Source: Druceiella hillmani
Taxonomy: Eukaryota > Arthropoda > Insecta > Lepidoptera > Hepialidae
Direction: 5' to 3'
Length of the DNA: 64,000 bases
Assembly (NCBI GenBank): GCA_039881145.1
Contig: JAYKKI010000060.1
Coordinates: forward strand, 5,952,501-6,016,500
Part shown: in pieces, positions 47,966 through 59,313 of the stretch
Position numbering within the stretch: position 1 is the stretch's first letter
Layout of the letters: each line of letters begins with the position of its first letter
Position numbers and translations under genes: made by a program
The notes under the pieces: generated by a model
The model's database searches: none
What the model was told of the DNA's origin: nothing
What the model saw: the letters and a program-made list of their open reading frames with translations, nothing else

Positions 47966-50900
47966 CTGAAATATTACATTATATATCGTTTGTTCTGTGT
48001 ATAGCAACACAATAATAAGTTTTAGCAACATAATAGTAAGTGTATAGCAACACAATAATAAGTTTTAGCAACATAATAGTAAGTGTATAGCAACACAATA
48101 ATAAGTTATTGTGTTGCTATACCCTTTTATTATGTAGTATAATTTCAAAAATTACAAAAAGTATCAAAATAATCTGCCAATATGAATAAGTTTTATGTCA
48201 CTTTTGATAAAATAGTTAATAATTACAAAAGTACCTATATTAATAATAAAATACCTATATTATAATGGTATTCTCCTTTTTCTTCTTTTATAATGTTAAA
48301 AGTTTTAGTATATTGATAAAAAATTTTATGAAACAATTTATTTTTTTAACCAGTTGCAACCCTGGTAATTAAACTTTGAAATTAATGCAACTTAATTTTT
48401 CACATGCATTTACATTTACATTTTTAATGTGATATTTATTAAAAATAAAAATAAGTTAGTAGTGATCCTTTATTCGACGACATGGGTCATTATAAAATAT
48501 ATAATGGTCGTTATAAAATATATAAATTTTCTGGAGAAATAAGTAATTTTTGTATCATTCATTAATAATGAACATATTTCAGAAGATTATTAATAACGAC
48601 CAAAGATACAATGGGTCAAGAAAATGAACCGTTTTATAAAATTGTTTATGAAACTAAACTTTGTCCCTTTATCATTAATAGTTAGGTCGTATCGACAGTT
48701 TATTTGTATAATAAATAATTACAAAAGTACCTATATTAATAATAAAATACCTATATTATAATGGTATCCTCCTTTTTCTTCTTTTATAATGATAAAACTT
48801 TTAGTATATCGGTAAACAATTTTTTGAAACTATTTATTTTCTTAACCAGTTGCAACCCTGCTAATCAAACTTTGAAATTAATGCAACTTAATTTTTCACA
48901 TATTTATTAAAAATAAAAATAAGTTAGTAGTAATCCATATTAAAAAATTTTCTGGAGAAATAAGTAATTTTTGTATCATTCATTAATAATGAACATATTT
49001 CAGAAGATTATTAATAAAGACCAAAGATACAACGGGTCAAGAAAATAAACCGTTTTATAAAATTATTTATAAAACTAAACTTTGTCCCTTTATCATTAAT
49101 AATTAGGTCGTATCAACAGTATATTTGTTATTATTTACAAAGTATTAATTATATGTTAGAAAAGAAAGATTGCAAAATTATCGATGTCATCGAACAGCAA
49201 TGAACCTGTTGTACTTCAACAATTGGTTATAACTTGGTTCAATATATTACATACTAGTACCCACTTGGTGACAAGAAATTAATTTTTAACAACTTTTAAT
49301 TTAATATGTTATCCAATAATTATGTAATCAATAATTAAGATAAATTTGAGATAATTAGATTAAATTAAATTTAACCATTACAGTGCCGACGCGCGCCATT
49401 GCGTTTGTGCAAAAAGTGAAAAAAAAATGTAATTTCATATTAAAATTTTTTATTTAGTAAATTTAATTTGGGTTAAGGGACATTAGCCCCACTGTACCTT
49501 ATTCAATGTTCCACTTCTCTTTTAATTCAGAAAAACTATATTATTTAATCTTTAATTCTTTTCAGTATGTCAAAACCGCTAACTGTCCGAAATTTCTGTC
49601 AACCCACCACAATATTTCTGTCAAAATATTGCTTGTATGGTAAATTATAAAAAAGTGTTGGGGCTTATAACTTTAAAAATGATTTTTATTTTATTTTATT
49701 TAATACTAAGAAGCAATCTCTTAGAGCCAACCAGGGAAACTCTGGACCCTGTGGTACTTTACGCTGCTAAAGGCTGTAAGCCTGAGATACTCCCCACCGA
49801 ATTAGTTAAATTTCTTAAATAATATATATACAATATTAACATACCAGAGAATTTGGTGAAAATCTTGAATGAAAGGGTGAAAAGATTAGATATTTTTAAA
49901 AGTAAGCAATTTTTAGACAAATATAAAAAATATTTTTGCAGGGTGAAAATTGACAAACCTTTAAAAATACTAATGAGATAATTCGAATTATTTACTATAT
50001 ATTGATGCCAATGTATTTACGACTTTTAATTTTTTGCCGTAATTTATTTACATTTAAATTATATGAAAAATAAAGAAAATGATTTGTAAACTCTTCTTCA
50101 TTTACAAGTATAGTTCTTATGAAATGACAAATACACATAAGATAAATAAAAAATATTGTAAGTGAAACAAAATTGTTTGTCTTAATTTAGCTTAGTGTGT
50201 TTTTAAACTTTTTCCTTCAGATCTGAGTCTAAGTCCGAATTGTAATTTTAAAATGTCCCAATTTTAAACTTGAAATGAAATTAACTGGCTTCTTCATACA
50301 TACAGAAACCTACTAACGAACTATCACTATGAATTGTCAAATCTTCTAAATGCTGTAGTTATAATAAAAAGTAAAATAAAAAAATATAACTTACAAATAT
50401 TTCTCACAATCGTGAAAAGAATTAATGTCAATAAAGGTAAAAATCCAACGGTTGATTGGACATCCCATCCGTTATTATCCAGTTTGAAGTAAACTCCTAG
50501 TGTTGCCTGAAACATATTTTTTTTATTGCTGCATAATGTTTTTTTTAATGGCCTCTGTAAAAGAGGCAGTAAGAACAATTCCTAGGACATCTCTGCATTT
50601 TAATATTTATTTCTGGAACAAACTTAGCTAAATAATTAGTAGCACTTTTCTATTATCTGTTTACTGAGAATATTTTTGACATTGCTTTTAATCAGTGTGC
50701 CATAATTCCAAAAAATATTCATAAACTTTAAAATATGTACTACCATTAATAAGTTATACAGATATATTAATACTAATAAGTGATTCAGTTGTGAACACTG
50801 GAACATCAATAAATTGTTGATTTTCCAACACTTTTAGCCATTATATTTTGCTGCATACGTTCCACTAGTTAAGAATATATTTAACAGGTCCAGATTCCAT

Positions 50901-53900
50901 TTCCAATGGATCATTTAAATAAATTTTTTTTATATTTTAACTATTTTAATTTTTATAATTTAATTAAATACCAATTTAAATAACATAGTCTCACTAATTT
51001 CATGTGTGTGCATCTGGTGACAGTGCAGTATCAATCAATATATCCATTATCTTGTTGTTTTCAATTCATTCAAAAGTTACCGGGACATTTTAAATTGTGG
51101 CTTGGCTGAAGGATCCAGTAAGTTTTTTCTCTTCTACATCTATTGAGCGAATGGTATTAAATTTCTTGTAAATTTTTAGTAAACTGTTAAAAAAGGTGAC
51201 AAAAACCCAAGTTGGTATTTGAAGTATAAAGATATCTTCAAAACTATATGTAAAATATTTGTGAAAAATATTTGTACTTTAGCAGTAAAGCTTTGTTCTC
51301 TGTCAAAATAGATTCAACCAGATGCTACAAAAATTGTGTCAATTACAAAATTACAAGCAGTAAATATTTTGGGATATATCAATAAAATATTTCATGCATC
51401 AAGGCAATATTACAATCAGTAAATATTTTGGGATATATCAATAAAATATACAAATAAAATATTTCAGGAGGTTTTAGAAAAACATTGCAAAATTAATTTT
51501 TAACCAGTAGTGTGCAGCTTACTGGATTTCACTTCCAATGGAATAATTTTGCAAAAAGCTCAGAAGCTGTTGTCATCTTACCTTAAGCTATTTAAAAACA
51601 TACCCAATAATGCATATTTTTTCAGAAACTGGTATTGGAGTTATTGAAAATATGATAATAGTCTTTTTTTATTAAAGCCATTGCTAAGTAATCTTGTTAT
51701 GTAGATGCTTTATTACTAAAAATATTGTTACTTAAAAACAAATTCTTAACGTTTCTTTAAAAAAAAAGCAACTTAATAAATTCAGTAGGTACATTATATT
51801 GTACTGTCTAATATGTTTTCAAATCACTTATTTTATTCTGACAGGAAAAAATAATTATACAGTTACTTAACTACTAGGCTTTGTTTATCACTTTTATTCT
51901 CTGTTTATTACCACTTCCATGGCCTAATTGATAATAAATAAATAACAGGTCTGTTTTGTGCCAAGTCGGTGCTTGATTTAGATGATTGATTTAGTGATTG
52001 ATTTAGACTCAAGCCCACAAGGCTCAGGCCTAGGGTGACACAATTTTAGGGGTGACATAATTCGAAGGACAGTAAAATTTGAGAGACATTAAAAACTCGA
52101 AATTTATGAAGTTTCCCAGTTACCGAAAGATTATAGATATTAAGTATTTTTTTAAAAAATAATATTTAACCAATCGAAAATTTCAGAAATAATAAATATT
52201 TAAAAGCTTTAATATTTTTTCAAATATTGTTTTTTGATTCATGAAAATTTCTATTTTTACATATAATTTTCAAATCCTTTTTTTTTAATTATTAGAGCAT
52301 ACTGATTCTTAAGAAGTATTTTTAAAATGCATAAGATTTCAAAACTTGTAGGTATAAATAAAAAAAATTTGTCAGTTTTTTGACACCATAATTTATAGAT
52401 TCCACTACAAAAATCACTAAATTTTTTAAATGTTGACAAAGGATAAGATTAAATGTTCGGAATTGAAAAACTCTACATATTTTTTATAATTGATAATAAT
52501 GAAGAAAATTATTTTGTCAAGTATTAAAATGAAAAATATAATGGATTAGGTAAATTTATCAAAATTCTTTCTAAGACTCGTTGATCTGCATGACAAAATG
52601 CATATTACACTTCAGACAATGAATGGTTCAATATACTTAATGCACTAAATTTTATTGCAGAAATTACGTACGAGAAACCAAGTACACATTCCAAAGCTAC
52701 TGCGTTATGAAAAATGTTCAACATTTTTTATAGGTTTAGAAATATAAATTCTAGTCATCGTTTGGGATACAAATTTAGACCATTTTAATCTCACTACTAA
52801 TAAACTGTAGCGATCACATAACAATTTATCTACCATTATCCAATTTTAACATACTCTTGCTTTATGCTTCAGGATATGAGAAATAAATAATTTTCTCATT
52901 ATGAAGAAAAACCTAAACTGCTTTCTCGAGTTGAAAGTTATTACAGACTCGAAAACTCCCGTCAGGCGAGTCAAAAGTAAATGAAACACAACCTTATTCT
53001 ACTTACAAGTATAAACAAAGATATATTTAATGTACTAGCATCATTGTCTATCGAAGCTCAACTTTTAGCCTGTCACCCTAGGCTTGAGCCTTGTGGGCTT
53101 AAGTCTAAATCAATCACTAAATTATTCATCTGAATCAAACACCGAAATGGCACAAAACGGACCTATTATTTACTTATTACCAATTAAACCAAAGAAATGA
53201 TAATAAATAGGGAATAAAAGTGATAAACAAAATGCAGTAGTTAAGTGAACTGTAGTTAAGTGATAAACAAAATGCAGTAGTTAAGTGAACTGTAGTTAAG
53301 TGATAAACAAAATGCAGTAGTTAAGATAAATTTTCATTTACCTAAAAAAGCTCTTAATTTTATCTCAATTTGCTTATTTTAGAAATGTTTGTAAAAAGTG
53401 TGAATTAACTTGCACTAATAATTAGAGTGCTGTGGAGAATAACTTGACTTGACGTATGTACAGAGCACATGTCCTGTTTCCTTTTAGGAAGATAGAATTC
53501 GCCAATTGATTGGATAAATAATTTATAACATCTTTTAAGTTTAATGAAATGTTTTCCAGTCGAATAAAATAAGTGATTTGAAAAAAAAACTCAAGCAGTA
53601 CAATATCAGGTACCTTCAGAATTTATTGAGTTGCTTTTTTTAAAGAAACGTTAAAATTATTTTGAAATAACAAAATTTTTAGTTATTGAATATATTTGGC
53701 GTTAATTTTGTAAAATTTCATTATTCGCGGTTAATTGAAACCACATGATGTAGTATTATTTCTAATTTCTTTAAGTTCTTTACTGCAACCTAGGTTTCAT
53801 TGTAACACAATGTAACACAATGAAAAAATAGATTGTAGCGAAGATGCTAATAGTGATGCTAATTGCTCTGATCTTTGCTAATTGCCATCTACAGGTGGGC

Positions 53901-54470
53901 AATTAGCAAAGATCAGAGCAATTAGCATCTTTATCTATTTTATGTATTTAAGAAAAAAATATTATTTGTTTAATTATATTCAAATCATTGATTTTTTGAT
54001 TATGTCATATTTATTAATAATATTATATTTCCATTCATATATTTAAAAGTAAAATATTCTTTTCTTTGCCAGTCACCATCGATAATAATTACGCGTCCAC
54101 CAACTTGAAATTAACATGCATAGACTACAATAATAGAAAGAATGACACAAATATCATGTCTGATTATTCTTTGATATTTATATTGATTTTTTCAGTATGA
54201 AAAATGTCAAACTGCAAATCATGGCTTTGATGAAAAATTTATCAAAAAAGCGAGCAGAGTGAAATATAAAAATGTTTTGGACAAAGGGAAATTTTCTCCG
54301 AAAAATAATTTTCATTCCTTCTTTCACTTCATTCTTGCGTGAAACTACATATATTTTACAATCAAATAAGAAAAGCATGTATATTTATCCATATTTAAAA
54401 AAAATTAAAATGGAAATAATCACCCATTATGTGCAAATAAAGTATTATCTAATATGTTTGCGTATGCTTA

Positions 54471-54512
<42 letters not shown>

Positions 54513-54521
54513 ATATATATA

Positions 54522-54596
<75 letters not shown>

Positions 54597-57500
54597 TACA
54601 ATAAATAAGAGTTAAATACTTGCATTGGTTATCATTGCGATTGTGTATGCAGGAATCAGTAGAACTCTCCTTTTGGCCTTTCTCGACATCAATGACCCTA
54701 TAAAAGATGCGACGACAGAAAATGCTGCCACAATAATCGTTGCATTAGCTGGTGCCAACTCAGAACCAGCCGTCTCAAATATATAATGCATATAAAATGA
54801 GAATATAACAGAACCTGTCAAAGAGTCACAGCCATTGAGCGTGCTTGCAAGAAATATACTTTTAAGATCGACTTTCTCAGTAAACACTTTTCTGTTGAAC
54901 CATTTTTGTTTGGGTTCTTCTTCTTTTGGTTTGAGGACCTTCAGGTCTAGATCAAATACTTTTTCGCCATATAGTTTTCTAAAAGCTTTGATTGCTCCTT
55001 CGTTATCTCCTGCAATAAAAAAAATATTTTGTCACACGTTAAATAAATTTCATTGAATGATTTTTATTGCTTCTCATCAATCATGGAGGATAACCTTCAT
55101 GATCTATTGCAAAATTAATTATATTATAGCTTTGTTTTCAAAATAATCATATGTCAAATCAATTTTATTGCAGTATTTTTATTTTATATGTATTCTGGTC
55201 TTTCACAATCTTCTGTAATATAGAAATTAATTTAGCTGTGTTTTTAATATTAAGTTGTGCGAGTTCGATTTTATTAAATGATTTTTATTTATATGCTGAC
55301 GATCGTAATTCTAATTTGGTGGTGAGCACAATCAAAATTAGAATTGTACACGTAAATATCTGGGCGAATTTCAAACTCGGGCGGACTTTTTGACGGACTA
55401 AATACCCAAATTGCCAAGGTCTATATAACCTCTCTAATGGCTTAATCAAGTTAACTATATAGATGGGTCGATGAATAATTTTCTGTACATAATCAAGTTT
55501 CCCAACAAAATAAATAATCATTTATTATAATATTAGTAAACTTATCTTCTTTTATTAATATTTTAGGTATTAAACTTAAAAATATTTATTTAAAATCTCT
55601 ACCCCGACAATTCATGAAATATTCATTCTCCTAAATTTCTGGTCACATATATCTGAAATAACATACTAAATGGTGCTAAATATTAAAAGATTTGCTCCTA
55701 TGATCTGAAAGCTGTTTCGCATTATTCTTTTATTTTGTTTAAATAACCTAAAATACCTGACAGAATAAAATATTCTTCTATTCCTTTTCAACTGCTACTA
55801 GTATCAGTACTTAAACTTTTAATGTAACCGTTGTATGCTTATTATAGGCTATCTGATTGATATAACCTGGATTGAATTAAGCACTATCTAATTATGGAAA
55901 ACTCAGTTCCTTACATCATATTGGCCTAAAGAATTGGATATAACTTTAATTTATGTGTTCAAATGTTGATTCAATCATATTTTGTCCTTTTTTTGATAGA
56001 TAATAGGAATCGGTAAATATTAGGTGGTCAATTAAAAATATTGTATTTTCAATTATATAATTATTTAAAAGCAATTATTGATTACATTATGCCATTAGAG
56101 AATTTGCCAAAAGAAATATTGGCAAATATAAAAAAATGGTAAATTGGTAAATTTCTGTCGTATTGTTTAAGTAATACAACCAACCATATAAATGCAAGCC
56201 ATCTCGTAATGTTTTTTTTTTTAAATAAGGAACCATCCATCCAAATATTGGATTTTCTTGGCTTAGCTTTCTAATTTTGAATTGCTGATGACATATTTTT
56301 TAAATTTTATCTTTTATTAGAGTTGAGAAGGCTCAAATGTACCGATTTTTATATTGTACTCTTTTACAGTATTCAAATGAAGAGTCTCTAACGGGAATGA
56401 ATTTTTTCATAGACACTTAACTCTGTACAATGAAAAGTTACTTTGCTAACTCACATATGGAGAAAACTTATTTGGTTATACTGTAATTAGAAACTCTTCA
56501 TATCCAGAAAACATTTTTCACGTGAAGTTTGGTTTAAAACACTGATGTCTTAATTTTAGTTCAAATACCTAACTTATTATGTACAAAAACATACGCATTT
56601 TATATTGAATTAAATTCAAATAAAATATTAATGAAAGAGTGAACAAGGTGCGCTTAGAAAAGTATTTCACTTGACTGATACCGATGAGAGCCATGTTTAA
56701 CCGATTCAGTGTCACTGACCCGAGGGTGAAGATTCAGTTAGAAAAAAGCATATAGTGTGCCTAAATAAGTTTTTATTTCAAAAATATTCAATTTAATTCT
56801 AGTCATTTTTTAAATTAATTTGCATTCTGTAAATTTTATATTAACATACAAGTGTAACATTAGACGAAAATAAAAACCAAGACCATTTTTATTCGGAAAG
56901 CACTTTATGTAACATTTAAGTGGCTTACATGTTACATAAAGTGTGGGTGCGCCTACTGTATGTAAGTTACTTGAATGTTACTTAATACTTGACAGGAATA
57001 TTTGTGTGTGGCCAAGATTAAAGGCAGGATATTTGAAATGTGTGACTCTATAATATACTTTGTGTATAACAGTGGTTGTACCATAATATTTAAATTATTT
57101 CTAAATATCTCAAGCATTCTAATGACCAGATGCAGCAGACAAACCTTGTTAAACCATGTGATTTGTTTTATTAAGAACATAAAGTTTATAATACCTTTTT
57201 TCATGAGGTATCCAGGCGATTCCGGCAGGAAATATGTCACAACAATATGCACTGCCACAATGATAACATTGACAGAATTAAAGACGTAGTAGGAAGAGTA
57301 TGAGCCAAGTGTGTAGGCGAAGAAATAACCAGTTGATATACTTAAGCTCATGAATGTTGATATAACACCTCGTGTCTCTTGCTGTTAAATAAAAATTATT
57401 AAAATCTCAGACTGTAAACAAACATATAAAAACGAATATTTTCTTTTATTTTTAAATTCTGTGAAAATGATCGTTTTTCAAGTTGTGAAGAAAGTGATAG

Positions 57501-59251
57501 TGGGAGTGACATTGTGGTGCGCTCACAATTTGGCGTAATTCAAATTTTGAATGATAGTGATAATAATGACGATAACAATTACTTTGCTGATACCAAACTG
57601 CGAAAATAAGATGTGACCTTGATTTCAGTTCTTGTTATAATTTTTTTTGTATTTTATTATCCTTGTACAAGTTTTTATTAAGAAAACACGAAAAAAATTA
57701 TTAAAATGGGGTAATTTTTGGAAGAGATACAGTTTTTTTTCGAGACAAGGGTAAATGATATAAAAACAAAAGATTTCTTTGGAATTTTTAAGTATATACG
57801 AGTAAAAAACCGTGGCACTAAAACGGTTAAGAAAACAATAGTTTAGAAATAATGTCTGGTTGAACTATGTCTTAATTACATGTATGTTCCCTATTTATGA
57901 AAAATCCCTCTGATTGTGCTGTATTACAGATTTATGAAAATGGGCAAATACCTAAATTAGCATTAGAACTAATTCTTTTATTTGGAATGACAGCTTTTTG
58001 CAGATTCAAATCAAATTAGATTTTTTCATAGAATGCTATAGAAGAGTTTCCTTTTTAATACATATTTCCCTAAAAACGTAAACGTTTCTTACGAACTACT
58101 AACGTATTCACATGTTAGTAGATTCTAAACAATGTCTGTATAAATTTCAAGTATAATATACTTTTTAGTTTTTTGAATATTAATTTTAAACAAATATTAT
58201 GATAAATATAAAAACACAGACTTCTATCAAAAATGTTATACCAACGTACCATCATAATCTCGTTGATCAGTATGAACACAACGCTGGAGCATAAAGTGGC
58301 TACAAATCCGAGTAATATTCTGCCCAAAATTAAAGTGAACAGGTTCCAGGCTATGGCAATAAGTATCAAGCCAATTAGCTGTATGCACTGAGCAATCAGT
58401 AGAATATGTCTACAACTCATTATAGGAACCAATGCACCGCAGGCGAGGGGACCTGGAAAAGTAAAATTTAACATATTATTTCTTTTGAAGTTTGATAAGG
58501 ATGTCATTATCTATTTTTAAGTTTGATAATCATATTATAGACCTAAATTAATTTAATAGCCCTTCAAACATACTCATTTATAAATTTTCAAAAATCTCAT
58601 CTATACAATTCTCTTTTAAAATATAAATATAATCAGTATCTGTGTTTGATTTTCGATTAAAGGTCAATCCACATTAAAGAGTCGCACATTTCATACGCCC
58701 TGCTTTTGATCTTAGCCACACACAAATATTCCTGTCAAATATTAATAATTTACATACAATAGACGTACCCACACTTTATGTAACATTTAGGTATAAGCTA
58801 GACTACTTTCCAATAAAAATGGTCTTATTTTTTAATATCGTCTAATATTACACTTGTATATTAATATAAAATTGACAGAATGCAAATTAATTTAAAAAAT
58901 GGCTAGAATTAAATTGAAATTTTTTGAAGTGAAAACTGAATGAAACTGAGTAGTCACCCTCGGGTCAGTGACACTAAATTGAGTAAACTTAGCTCTCTTC
59001 AGTATCGGCCGAGTGAAATACTTTTTTAAGTTCACCATGTGCCCTTGTTCATTAATATTCTATTTAATTATAATTTAATATTAAATGCTTATGTTTTTGT
59101 ATATAATAAGTGTAATATTTCAAGTGGATATAGTTAGTGTTTAATATTGTATTTGAGAGTAGTTTAATCTAATATGCATACGTCATTGTATTTTAAAATA
59201 ACAATCTCGCATTATTCCTGATTCGCTGAACTAATACCCATCATATGTGAT

Positions 59252-59313
<62 letters not shown>

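Noticed and set aside
49637..49822. 61-codon ORF with KGCKPEILPTEL
   Set aside because: Most of it is the antisense of a SINE copy.
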